Below, piece after piece: positions 1 through 9,968 of a stretch of DNA of 64,000 bases. A program made the position numbers and the translations under genes. Origin of the DNA: Endozoicomonas sp. SCSIO W0465. Its GTDB lineage: Bacteria; Pseudomonadota; Gammaproteobacteria; Pseudomonadales; Endozoicomonadaceae. The stretch's first letter is position 1. Each line of letters opens with the position of its first letter. Under the pieces are notes generated by a model. The model was given only the letters and a program-made list of their open reading frames with translations. It was not told the origin of the DNA and did no database searches. The DNA lies in contig NZ_CP092417.1 of the NCBI RefSeq assembly GCF_023716865.1, positions 1,094,001 to 1,158,000 on the forward strand. The letters are read 5' to 3'.

Positions 1-53
1 ACAATGACCTTGATTACCTATATTTGAAAATTAGACAGGAGGCTCTGAAATGA

Positions 54-3000
54 TCAGCCAACCTGTAAAAGCCCCTTAAAATAAATTACATCCTCGAAGG
101 TCACGGCATCGCTCATGACTTTTTCTTTTGGCTGAAGTCTCAGGTACCAGCCTTGTCTATCCAGGCTACTATCGCTGCCAAAAATACCCTGTGAGCCACC
201 GGCAGTGATGCCAACCTCATTGGTAATGTCTTTCATGGTCGACTCGGTGATGAGCCTATGGGTATCCACTTCACGCAGTATGTCAGTTGATGAATCTACA
301 CTGGGGTTTTGATAGTTGGACACGGCAAACAGGTACATTCGGTCCTTTATGGTCCAGTTGACCCGGCCCAGTGGGTCTGGCCGATTTCCACTGCCGATGG
401 CAATGGCCATGTGGGTGGCACCATTCAGGCGGAACAGGGACACATCAGGCTCAACAAAAAAACGACGGGAGTTCATAATCCGTAAGTCCCGGTTGTTTGC
501 CTGCTCGCTGGTCGTGCCAATGTATGCCAGCAGCCCCTCTGATTTGTCCCAGGAGCCATCACCATCGCTATCCGTTGGCCAGACAAGGTTGGTAATATTG
601 TCAACACAGTCTCTGGTGTCTGATGACGTACAGTTATTAATGAACAGTCTCCATACCTGACCGCCGGTATCGGCAAAGAACATCTGATCAGCCAGCTCAT
701 CACCGTTGATGTCAATGACTCTCACCGCACCGGGAATGCTGTAGTTCATGTTGGTTAATATAAGATCATGATCCTCATCCTGATTGTTTCCAGCTGACCA
801 AATCCGCTGACCGGTTTTGGCATCTACCATAAACACGGCATTGCCGACACTGTCCGGCTGATATTCAGTGGCTGTATCTTGATTAGGGTCGTAACCGCCG
901 GCAAAAATCAGTACATCCCTGACAGTACCCTTAACATTTATTCTGGTTTTTACCGGTTTGGACCAGGTTTGCCCCAGACTGCCAAACCCCTCACTGTTGC
1001 TGTTTATGGTCCAGAGCAGGCTGGGTGCATCGATATCGGTGACATCAAAGGCGTAGTACGCATCGCCACCCCGGCGCATGCCGATATAGGCATAGGCAAA
1101 CTCACCAGGGTTGAGTTGGTCATTGGACAGAAATGGATCATTGGTATTATCCGGGTTATAGCCGCCGTAAAGCACGCCATTATGGTTTGCATCGTTGACC
1201 CACAGGGTGACAGAACCATCCATACCGTAGGGACGGCCTTCTCCAGTCACCCGGCTGGTGTCGTTATTCTGGTAGAGCTTATCCAGGTTGGGCAGTAACT
1301 CTCTGGGAATAAAACCAAAACGTTCTTCGCCGGTGGTGGCATCAATGCCATGGAAAAAACCATCATTGGTGCCAAAGAATATGCCGAGTTCCTGGGTGTC
1401 CTTACGTATTGTTTCTCCATCTACCCCGAGGGTTTCTGTAAACTCGGGGCAGGGGTATTTTTCGACATGGCATCGATAGGTCACCAGACCCGGAGTGGAA
1501 TGCAGTGGGTCGCCATACCAAGTATTACCATCTTTGATCCAGTTCAGCAGCTCTGTTTTCTGTTCTTCGGAAGCGACATTCAGATCTTGTGGGCTCAGAT
1601 TTCTGTCTGTGAGGGCATAGTTTTCCTGGCTGAGATCCTTTGGCTTGCCAGCAGGATTCTGATCCAGATACGTCATCAGATTTCGATCTTCCGGCAATTG
1701 GCTACCAGCACCTCCCAGGGTAACGGTCCGACCATCTGCCTGATTACTCCAGTAACTTTTGGCATTATCCTTGAAGAATCCCGTTTCTGAATCAACGGCC
1801 AGTTGATCGTTGGCATCGTAAATACCTGTGGTGTTCTCCTGTCCATCAAGACTCGTCATCCGATAACGCTTCAAATTACCGTGCCAGCGATCGGTTTTCG
1901 AAGGTTTGAATACCGAGTAATAAAGCTGCGACAAATGTCGTGAGTTATTAAACTGGTTCGCTGAAACGCCGGGGCTGACAAAGGTAGCTTCATCTTCGAG
2001 AATACCGGTGATGATGTTCTGGAAGGCATTGGCCAGACTCTGGGCATTGTCGGCGTTATAGAATTTACCACCCCCTTCTTCGGCCAGGTGTTTCATAAAC
2101 TGAACACCTTGTTTTTTGTCCAAGGCAAAGGCAATGGTGTGGGTGATGACTTTTTGTTGTCCGTTCAGGTTATGTTTCAGGTCGTGGGTGTTAAGCCAGT
2201 AGGCCAGCTCTCTGGAACATACCTCAGATTGAACGTTGTTTTTATTGCCATCGAGCTTTTCCGGTTCAACACACGCATCGTTATGCCCTATAAGTTGTGT
2301 GATTTTATCCTGTGACCCGGTATCGCCATAGGCCATACCGTCCGTCAGGATGATCGCGTAGTTTGATTGACATTCATTAATGACTGGACTGTCATATTCG
2401 TCACTCCAGCCATTCTGGAGATAATTGGCCGCATCATAATAGGTGGAGGTAATTGGCGTTTTCCCACTCAAACTGATGGCATTTACTTTTTCAATCATGA
2501 AGTCCCGGGCGGTGTATTCCCCGTCGTCCACAACGCCACCACTGGCTACTTTAATAGACAGGCGAGGGGAGAAGGTGGGGCTACCATCGTAGCTATAGAA
2601 CTCCGCTTTGCCTTCTTCGTGTTCGAGCATTAACACGAGGCTGTTGCCCGCTTGCCAATCGCTTCGGGTAATGGTCTGGGTGATCAGGTCTGTAATGTCT
2701 CTGGAGTAAGTTTGGTCTTTTTTCCAGCTATCTTCTTCCCATGAGTCTTTTGCCTTGATGATGTCCCGCGACGATAGATTTTTGTTCTTTTTGGCGTCGA
2801 TTTCGGGGGCATTGGCGATTCGTTCAATACCAAGGGTAAACCCGGTTTTATTCTGACTATCGATGGCCGATGTAAGCTCAAGCGTAGCCGATAATACCCT
2901 GGCATCCTTATGGATGGGAATATTTGGATAATATAAGCCAATGTTCGAGGAAGTGATATTCTGATTAATGACTCCAAGATAAAGTGTGCCACTTCGATCC

Positions 3001-3293
3001 TTTACCTTAGAACTTGCAGATTCCTCATAAGCATCGTATGACTGGGATAGAATACGGGTGTTGACCCATTCATTACTACAGCCATTTTGACCATCGGTGT
3101 ATTCAACCCGCAGTTTGGGTCGAAATGCTGGATGGCTATCGTAGCTGTGTGCAATCCGGTTGCCTGTTGAGTAATCCGTGGGCTGAAAATAGAAAGTGGC
3201 CGAATTATTCCCACACCACTCATCTGAGCCAACAACTTTATTCATCAAATCACTGACATCAACGAAATAGCTGTGGTGAGTTGTACCCGTCAT
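54..3293 (-). pseudogene. pilY1: PilY1 (tip-associated T4P adhesin), truncated at both ends
   Basis: This is an about 1079-residue piece of a PilY1/PilC-type protein, the large exported T4P factor that caps or primes the pilus and binds surfaces. A von Willebrand A-like region is visible (VINECQSNYAIILTDG), followed by the C-terminal beta-propeller with an EF-hand-like calcium loop (VIDINGDELADQ) and the family segment FADTGGQVWRL. The MIDAS Asp-x-Ser-x-Ser and the signal peptide are missing because an IS1634-like element joins the gene at about 3287; the ATG at 3293 lies in IS DNA. The 3' end is also lost. After Tyr-Phe near base 79 the expected PilY1 C-terminus is replaced by a few unrelated residues and a stop. 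Family PilY1 proteins run well over 1100 residues. I infer it belonged to the broken fimT-pilV-pilW operon to its right. Very probably non-functional. Confidence 0.85.
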
Positions 3294-3305
3294 TCAGCAC
3301 CCGTA

Positions 3306-4982
3306 TCAGGAATACATTTCCTGATACGGTCGCCCAAGAATTGAAATAATAGTCAACTGCCTTTCTTGTAATCCAACCACATGCTTTTCATGTCCATCGA
3401 CCAATAGCACGTTGATACCCTGAAAGCAGAAAAACACCCAACGCGCTGTCGGGTTTTGGCAGGGTTTCCGCTTCATGTCCGGGAAAAACCGACTCTGTCG
3501 TTTTAGCTCATGCCTAATTCGATGCTGAATCGCCGCATACACTAACAGACACAGCGTCATCACCATCAGCAAGGCTTCTATTCGTTCCGGTTTCTTTAAA
3601 AACAGCGAAGAAACCAGAAACTCCGGGCTCTTCAAAAACCGAAAGCCACGCTCTACTGACTGTTGTGATTTGTAAGTACTTAGCACTTCTGCTGTACTCA
3701 GCCGACTGTCGTCCAGATCATTCGTCGCCAGCACAAAGCAACCCAGAGAACACTCTGCATCTTTGCGACAGTCAACGGATACCCAAGGATATCCGCTCAC
3801 ATAATATTCAATACTGTCCGGTTTAGAGCCTTTCTCCGGACGACCTACCTTGGTATAGCAGGGTTTCTCAGTAATGACAGGTTCCGCCTGACAATAAATA
3901 GTTTTTGACTGCCATTCATCGAACGCACGCAATGCGTCGGTTTCACACTTGAAGGCTTTTTTGGCCAGTTTACTGGTCAGCGCTTCTGCTTCTTTCTCAG
4001 ACTTCTTTAGCATTTTTTTCAGCAGTGTTTTTTGTTCGCTCTTTCGAGCCTGCTCGCTGCGGACCAGAATCCAGCGCTGGGAGACACCCGCATGATCTGA
4101 CAGCATTTCATGACTCTCATAGCCCTCAGCACCCTCCACTGGTGTCATTTCACAAGAAGCGACACTGTCAATCAGTTCTCTGGCTTCTTTGATTTTTGAC
4201 GGAACCCGGGTGATAAATTGCTGGCCCTGCTGATGAAGTATCTGTACGTTATCTGTTGTATAAAGTGCTGCATCACCAATCAGGTAGCGATTATTCAGGG
4301 CTTCCCGGTAGGATTTCAAATGGCTGCTGATGACTTTTTTAAAGTTTTTATTGTCGTTTACGTTGCCACTGGACGCTTTCATAAAAACGGGAATACCGGC
4401 CTGATTTTCCGTCATCATCAGCAGTATTGCCTGGTTGAGCTCGGGTCGATGATCCCTGCTGTATCCACGACAGAGTTTGATACAGTGCATATCTTCTTCG
4501 TCGACGTCAGATTCGCTGTTATAAACGCCGTCCACATGCAAGCTTGTTGAGTCAAGGTTCAGAGCCTTGCACGGCAGTTTTAAGACATTCACTGCCTTGA
4601 CAGCCAGCGATAAATAGACCTCACTTACATCCAGTTCAAAAAGCTGATCCAGGGCTCTGCCGAGTACACTGTCGTTAATGTGTTCGGGTTTAATACCGGG
4701 CCTGATGAGTTTATCCAGCGGTTTATCAGCATGAAACTCCGGGAACATATGAAGCGTGCGGGCAGTGAACCCAAGGCCGTTAAGCAGCATTGATACTACG
4801 GTTTCGCCAAAGGAAATATTCCGGTGTTCAGATTGGTTAGGAACCAGGGAATCCAGATGATTAGAGATACCGAGTTCTTTGCACATACCGGCAACCAAAC
4901 CCATATGATCGGCTAAGTTACCGTTAATGGTTGAATCAGCTAAACTCCCATAAAATCTACGTTGTAGGGGAGTGATATGCAA
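3306..4982 (-). pseudogene. IS1634-family transposase (DUF4277 type), 5' end displaced
   Basis: The protein matches copy 2 (12887-14524) almost residue for residue from MGLVAGMCKELG onward. It has the DUF4277-like N-terminal region and the IS4-superfamily DDE core of IS1634 transposases, including the segment DHRPELNQAILLMMTENQAG. The first roughly 25 codons of the open frame are not native. They are read backwards from the inserted IS1595-like element, so this is a chimeric frame. The native start is stranded at 6061, beyond the insert. Transposase activity is doubtful but the catalytic core is intact. IS1634 assignment rests on recognised family sequence, not on a search. Confidence 0.8.
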
Positions 4983-6019
4983 TCTGAACTCTTCCAGAAT
5001 TTTATTGATTCCATTTCAACATTAACCAGTGAACAGCGAGACATTCTTAACAACTCGCTCCTTAGTACTCAAATAGAGGTTACCGAGGTAGTAGAAACCA
5101 CTGACTCTGAACCTGTTTACAGTGAATCTATACCCAATAACGATAATGCAACACCTGACGTAGAAAAGAGCATACTTGCCCAATTTGCCGAAAACCCCAG
5201 GTGCCCCAAATGCAAAAGCCATAGCGTTGGTCGCTGGGGCATACGAAATGGCCGACAGCGCTACCACTGCAAGACTTGCGACTCAACGTTTAACGCCTTT
5301 AGTGGAACGCCTTTGGCAAGGCTCAGGCACCCTGAAAAATGGAACAAGTACCTCGCAGGTATGACTCACTCTATGGTCTTGCGACCAGCTGCTGCTGAGA
5401 ATGCCATTGACTTGAAAACTGCGTTCCGCTGGCGTCACCGCTTTCTTGAAGTGATTAATAATGATCAAGCAGAAGAGCTTTGTGGCATTACTGAGCTTGA
5501 TGAAACATTTTTCCGTGAATCCTTCAAAGGGCAAAGAGAAGGCCTTCCACGGCCAACCCGAAAGCGGGGTAATGATCCCAACAAAGCCCGAAAAGTCCCG
5601 GTAATGGTGGCTCGGGACCGTAATCGAAATACCGTTGACGGTGTATTAGAAAACGAAAGTGCTAATGAATTGTGCAGGCATTTAAATGGCCGCATATCGA
5701 TACAGGCCACGGTCTGTGCGGATGCACACCTCGCTCACGAAAAACTTGCTGACAAGCTTGGATTTGTCTTCAAGGAGCTGGTGACATCAGCAGGTCAACA
5801 TGTTGTTGAAGGCATCTACCACATCCAGACTGTAAATTCTTATCACAGTCATTTAAAACGCTGGATTGGCGGCGTATTCCAAGGGGTTGCAACTCGTTAC
5901 CTTCCCCATTATCTGGCCTGGAGGCGAGAACTGACGGCAGCAAAAAAATTAACTGTTGGCCGGTTGATCAGCAGAATTACTGAACATTGGTGCTTCCAAC
6001 CATTAACGGTAACTTAGCC
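4911..6019 (+). mobile_element. IS1595-like insertion sequence nested in IS1634 copy 1
   Basis: The element is 1109 bp and bounded by perfect terminal inverted repeats of at least 23 bp (start GGCTAAGTTACCGTTAATGG, complement at the right end). The host sequence CATATGATC is duplicated at 4902-4910 and 6020-6028. The uninterrupted site is visible in IS1634 copy 2 near 14486, which confirms the insertion point. A duplication of 8-9 bp fits the IS1595 family. Confidence 0.88.
4977..6017 (+). CDS. IS1595-family (ISXO2-like) transposase
   Basis: The 346-residue transposase has an N-terminal zinc ribbon (CPKCKSHSVGRWG...YHCKTC, about residues 74-100). An ISXO2-like DDE domain follows, starting near ITELDETFFRESFKG, with a C-terminal NSYHSHLKRWIGGVFQGVAT segment. 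That two-domain layout is typical of IS1595 transposases. The reading frame is open throughout, and its stop codon overlaps the right inverted repeat. It lies opposite in orientation to the IS1634 transposase it interrupts. The start ATG lies 66 bp inside the left repeat. This appears to be a complete and possibly active copy. Confidence 0.85.
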   Translation: MQSELFQNFIDSISTLTSEQRDILNNSLLSTQIEVTEVVETTDSEPVYSESIPNNDNATPDVEKSILAQFAENPRCPKCKSHSVGRWGIRNGRQRYHCKTCDSTFNAFSGTPLARLRHPEKWNKYLAGMTHSMVLRPAAAENAIDLKTAFRWRHRFLEVINNDQAEELCGITELDETFFRESFKGQREGLPRPTRKRGNDPNKARKVPVMVARDRNRNTVDGVLENESANELCRHLNGRISIQATVCADAHLAHEKLADKLGFVFKELVTSAGQHVVEGIYHIQTVNSYHSHLKRWIGGVFQGVATRYLPHYLAWRRELTAAKKLTVGRLISRITEHWCFQPLTVT

Positions 6020-6137
6020 CATATGATCGATACGTTGAATGTGGAACTGATGAGGATGCATTGGACATGTTCATTCTGAGAATTTTTTACATTTTAGCCG
6101 GTGTAGGGAAATTCTCAGATTGAGTGCTGAATGACGG

Positions 6138-6470
6138 CTGAAAGTGATTCAGATTTACTTTCAATGACAATACTTCCAACCTGAAGGCTGAGTAAATTGA
6201 AAGAAAGATATGATTACTCTGTGTTCTCACAGTATGCGCCGGTGACTTGGCCATTGACGCATTCGATTTCAGCGTTTTATGGAAGACCTCGACTTTCCAC
6301 CGTTTCTCGTAGATTGCCTTGAGAGTCTCGGCATCACAGTCAAGATCGCTGCAAACCAGATAGAGAATGCCTGTGCTTCCGTCTTTGTTTTTAAAGACCT
6401 GACGGTATAGCAGAACAGGGAAATCGACACCTGCTATCCACCCTTGTACAGGCTTATCTTCTGAAAAATC
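6138..6470 (-). pseudogene. IS701-like transposase, third fragment (C-terminal half of catalytic domain)
   Basis: The reverse-strand frame reads DFSEDKPVQGWIAGVDFPVL through YEKRWKVEVFHKTLKSNA and FRLEVLSLKVNLNHFQ. This is the C-terminal part of a DDE transposase of the kind usually labelled IS701-like, with the conserved YEKRW...E..HK segment. It is bounded by IS66 copy 1 on one side (TSD GAAAAATC at 6463-6470) and by IS1634 copy 1 on the other (CTGAAA). The last 24 or so codons of the protein lie at 14601-14678. The family name is from recall and may need correcting. Confidence 0.75.
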
Positions 6471-7670
6471 GTAACTATTCAGCACTGAGCAAAGGCATAT
6501 TACAGTAATTCCGAACAGCTCTATGAAGTGATTGATATATGTCCATTCCCTGTTTTCTGGCAGACGACAAATAGCTGCGAATCCGTGCAAACATAGAACC
6601 ACCGTCTGCACTCCTGAAGCAGCCTGAGATTTTCTGCTTTAACTTGGCCATTCGAACATCCCGCTCACTGCCATTGTTATCGAAGGGAATGGTAAAATCT
6701 GACATGAAGCGCAGTGTCTCAGCCTTGAACTCAGTGAGTCGTTTGAAGAGATTGTAAGCTTTAGTATTCTTGACTTTCTTGCGCTTAAGCTCCTCTCGTT
6801 GCTTCTCCATATAGACGACTTCTTTCATTAGAGCCCGCTGAAGCAACCGGTCATAAATCTTCTCGATTCGTTCACAGACAACACTTGGCATCTGTAGCAT
6901 ACCTATGGTCTTAAAGCCCTTGCAGTAATGCCAGGAAAGCCTCAGTAGCTTCATCAATCGCAACGCCAGTTGATTGCTGTCCCTATCAACAACACCCAAA
7001 AGCTCCCTCAGGTGATGGGCATTGCAAAGTACGTGAGTTGCCGCATATGCAAAATAGGATTTCCAATGATCATGAACCAGAACGCCTGCAAATGTTAGCA
7101 GTATGCCCATCGTGTCCATGGCCTCACGACCTCGCTTTTCAGACAAGTAGTAGAGCGTCCATTGTTCATCCCGCATAACGTGTAGCCAGTGCAAAGAGCC
7201 CTCGGCCCGCATACCCGTTTCATCGGCTCCGGCAACAGACGATTCCCGCAAGGCGTCACGAATAACCTCTTCAGTAGAAGCCAGATTTTCATAGGTTCTG
7301 GCCACAAAATTGGCGACAGTGCCTGCACTTACACTCATTTTATAGAGAGTATTAAAATACTCTGACACGCGCTTAAAAGGCAGGAAATGGTATTGGTTAA
7401 GATAGACGGCCATAGCCTGTGTGGCTGAGCCATATTGTGCGGCAGCGGTAACACCTTCCGGGAATTCAGCCTGATTCCGACAACCACATGTGCAGATTTT
7501 TACTTCAGCTCTATGGGCCGTTACTTCAAATTCACCCGGTCTCCCTGGTTCAAACACCTGTCGTTCAATATATTTGACCGGCTCACTATCAAGAAGAGAC
7601 GCCTGACATTTATTGCATTCTTTAACCGGAAGGTACTCAATATAGTCAGGGATATCGACCTGTTTAAGAC

Positions 7671-9165
7671 CTGACTCTTGATCACATCTCTCCAGCGCTG
7701 AACTGCCGGGCTATCTGCCAGGTTTTTACCCGATCCTGCAATTTCGCCCAGCCTTCCCATACCACTAACCAGCCGGGCTGCCCTGTATGCTTTGAATCAC
7801 CCCAACCACCAAGCCGAGCAATCGTTTGAAGCAGCCAAGTGACTGTTGGCGGCTTATCGGGCAACGCTTTTTTTTCATAGGTTAGCCAGAGAACCTGCCA
7901 TTCATCATCACTGACCACCTCATTCGCGAGTGTTTTTTCACTCCAAAGCTTTCTGTCTTTGTGCTGCCTGTCATTCGGTAACATTAATGCTTCACGGATT
8001 TGCATTAGTCTGACAGCGACAAACATTAATATGACCGCAAGTCGTTCAATGTTATCCGGAGATTGCAGACGAAGCCTTTCTACTCCTGCTCCCGATTTCC
8101 AAGCCTTATGGAACTCTTCTATTCGCCATCGGAGCTCGTAAAATCGAATGATAGAGCGACAGTCTTCGAATGTTTCAATATCTTCAGTTGTCAATAGTAC
8201 CCAGTGCAAACGGTCTTCGGAGTCATTGCCAATCTCTTCAGCCGACACAATATTCATAGTTACCGGTTCCGGCCTGCCGCCTGGCCTTTGCGGCGCCTGT
8301 ATTGTCATCTTCTTTCTTTTGACCTGCAGCGTTGCCTTTCGCTTCTTTCTACCTCCTTTTTGAGGAACCACTATCGTATATTTCCCCAACACTTCAGTCT
8401 GAGCTAAGGAATCAAATAATAAGAGTTCGCCATCCACCAGGATTCTGTTTTGTGCTCTTACAACAAACCGCTGTCGGTTATCCAGTTTGTAGTGCATATA
8501 TTCGTATATATCCGCCTCCCGGTCGCAAACACTGATGATGTCAGGCATTTTACCCCCCATCCTTTGTTCTGTGTTTTCAGAGGCTCTTTGCCACTTAAAG
8601 CTTTCCTTTCCCTCGTAAGGTAGCTGACGACGTTGGTTCTTTTTCCCCCGCTGAACGTCCTCTCTAACCCATCGTTCTTGATCAATAAGCCCAATGCTTC
8701 GCTCTGTATCCGCATCAACCAAGAAGACAGAGTGGACGTGGAATCCTCTGGTTTTAGAGCCTTCAGGACCTCCAAGATCACCAAGCTCGGATCTGACAGC
8801 ATGTTTATAACCCAGGGTTGTTGTATCTTCGAGAGCCAGAAGTAGGCGAGACTGTCTCGCTATTTTGGCAGTTGCCTGAAAGCCTGCCTCAGCTATTGCT
8901 TCAGGCTTTACGGCCTCATTCTCAATCAGCCGGTAAGCTCCAGTTACCAGTGCGGTATAACCTTCGCATGAAGATGACAAAGAATTACCGGTATGAGCTG
9001 AAAGCTCGGCAGCAACTTTGACAAGTCGTTTTGTACGTCGAGTATCGCCCAAATCAGCACATCCAAAAGTTAGTTCTGACCATGGTTTAGGAGAAAGTGG
9101 AAGCATGACCTGTTTTATCAGTGAGAAATGATAGAACAAGGTAGCTATTTGTGATCAAGAGACAG
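7671..9165 (-). mobile_element. IS50/Tn5-like IS4-family element, copy A
   Basis: The ends are CTGACTCTTGATCACATCTC at 7671 and the complement of CTGTCTCTTGATCACAAATA at 9165. They strongly resemble the outside and inside ends of IS50. The target duplication is 9 bp, GTTTAAGAC at 7662-7670 and 9166-9174, as expected for IS50. Length is 1495 bp. Copies B and C are at 15021-16522 and 16837-18344. Confidence 0.92.
7682..9106 (-). CDS. Tn5/IS50-like transposase (intact copy)
   Basis: The protein is about 474 residues from the ATG at 9106, close to the 476 of Tn5 transposase. A TTG 33 bp upstream extends the frame. It shows the Tn5-type N-terminus (SELTFGCADLGDTRRTKRLV), the first catalytic Asp in LLALEDTTTLGYKH, the second in VCDREADIYEYM, and the YREK-type box in FYELRWRIEEFHKAWKSGAG. 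It cuts and pastes the element through the 19-bp-like ends. Compared with copies B and C it lacks one Thr codon (Arg-Ala-Gln in place of Arg-Ala-Thr-Gln). It is the only one of the three copies with an unbroken frame, so it could supply transposase to the other two. Confidence 0.9.
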   Translation of the reverse strand: MLPLSPKPWSELTFGCADLGDTRRTKRLVKVAAELSAHTGNSLSSSCEGYTALVTGAYRLIENEAVKPEAIAEAGFQATAKIARQSRLLLALEDTTTLGYKHAVRSELGDLGGPEGSKTRGFHVHSVFLVDADTERSIGLIDQERWVREDVQRGKKNQRRQLPYEGKESFKWQRASENTEQRMGGKMPDIISVCDREADIYEYMHYKLDNRQRFVVRAQNRILVDGELLLFDSLAQTEVLGKYTIVVPQKGGRKKRKATLQVKRKKMTIQAPQRPGGRPEPVTMNIVSAEEIGNDSEDRLHWVLLTTEDIETFEDCRSIIRFYELRWRIEEFHKAWKSGAGVERLRLQSPDNIERLAVILMFVAVRLMQIREALMLPNDRQHKDRKLWSEKTLANEVVSDDEWQVLWLTYEKKALPDKPPTVTWLLQTIARLGGWGDSKHTGQPGWLVVWEGWAKLQDRVKTWQIARQFSAGEM

Positions 9166-9582
9166 GTTTAAGACAAGTGCCCTGATGCCCTTTCTTTCCA
9201 CCGGCTTTATTACCAGAAGACTGTCTCAGACTTTTAGGATTGGGTTTTTCATCCGATGGATCGGTACCTTTATCTGCGGAAAGGTCGTCAGAATGATCTG
9301 GAGAATTACTGTTTTTACAAGGTTTTTGATAACCATCAGACGATGGCGGCTTGCTGCTGTTTTGACTGTTCTTGCCAACCTTTTCTTCCAATTCTCGACA
9401 TCGCTCTTCCAGACAGGCAACTCTCATCCGCAGCTCTGCATTCTCTTTCAAGAGAATCTCAGCCGACATAGTTGCGGGTAGTTCTGGAATCATGCTGGCG
9501 AATATTGTGGAAAAATGGTGCTTAAGAGGATGGTATAAAAATCAGAAAATTCCAGATTTATGTGGGGGTGCTGAACAGTTAC

Positions 9583-9968
9583 GAAAAATCAACAGTATCT
9601 ATACGCTGTGAACGGCCTTGTAATTTGTCGTCCAGACTGAGGGATACCTTGCGGTTTGACTTCATCGCCATCAGGAAATGTTTATTACAGTCGTGTCGAA
9701 TAAACATCATATTGTCGTTTGAGCAAAACCAGCTATCTGCAAGGACATAGCGGAACATAAGCTGGTTATGGCAGCAAATCATCAGCATCTCCCGCATCAT
9801 TTCATTTTTGGTTTGCTCTGCATATCGTCTTACCTTTTTTGTCTTCAAGTCGGTGTACAGGATGGTTTTCTCGATCAATTTATAGGCGACAGGAATCGAC
9901 GCATCTCCGGCATGGTAGTGTGCATTGAGCAGATTTATACCTTTCACGGTGCGATTTTTTGTATGATC
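9583..9968 (-). pseudogene. IS701-like transposase, second fragment (middle of catalytic domain)
   Basis: The reverse-strand frame begins at the 8-bp duplication GTATGATC and reads DHTKNRTVKGINLLNAHYHA to RSQRIDTVDFS. It includes YVLADSWFCSNDNMMFI, the segment expected to hold a catalytic Asp. It joins in frame with the N-terminal fragment at 11576-11859 and the third fragment at 6138-6470 once the two IS66-like elements and their duplications are removed. Confidence 0.78.

Larger units (their letters stand above)
3287..6137 (-). mobile_element. IS1634-like element, copy 1 (interrupted by an IS1595-like element)
   Basis: The terminal inverted repeats start CCGTCATTCAGCAC at 3287 and end with the complement at 6137. 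Removing the nested element (1109 bp plus a 9-bp duplication) leaves 1733 bp, exactly the length of copy 2 at 12868-14600. The left flank is pilY1 and the right flank is IS701-like DNA. These flanks do not form a direct duplication, so the copy has taken part in a rearrangement. The hexamer CTGAAA at 6138-6143 recurs inverted next to the same end of copy 2. Confidence 0.85.
6475..9493 (-). pseudogene. IS66-family transposase TnpC, split by IS50-like insertion
   Basis: The N-terminal part runs 9493 to 9166 and the rest from 7661 to 6475. Joined across the 9-bp duplication they give an open frame of about 504 codons. The N-terminus has the IS66 leucine-zipper-like coil (ENAELRMRVACLEERCRELE) and the SSKPPSSDGYQKP motif. 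A Cys-x2-Cys zinc finger follows, then the DDE core (AGADETGMR, LVHDHWKSYF, HHLRELLGVV) and the C-terminal NNGSERDVRMAKLKQK signature. The insertion sits after residues GTCLK. Apart from the insert the gene looks intact. Confidence 0.87.
6471..9582 (-). mobile_element. IS66-like element copy 1 (tnpC-only type), carrying a nested IS50-like element
   Basis: The inverted ends are GTAACTATTCAGCAC at 6471 and GTGCTGAACAGTTAC ending at 9582. The 8-bp target duplication GAAAAATC lies at 6463-6470 and 9583-9590. Without the nested IS50-like copy the length is about 1608 bp. A single large transposase gene and no tnpA/tnpB suggests the ISBst12-like subgroup of IS66. It is inserted in the IS701-like transposase gene. 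Confidence 0.88.

Noticed and set aside
6087..6611. One 174-residue reverse-strand gene
   Set aside because: It fuses IS66-like end, IS701-like transposase and IS1634-like end sequence; only the middle is genuine coding sequence.
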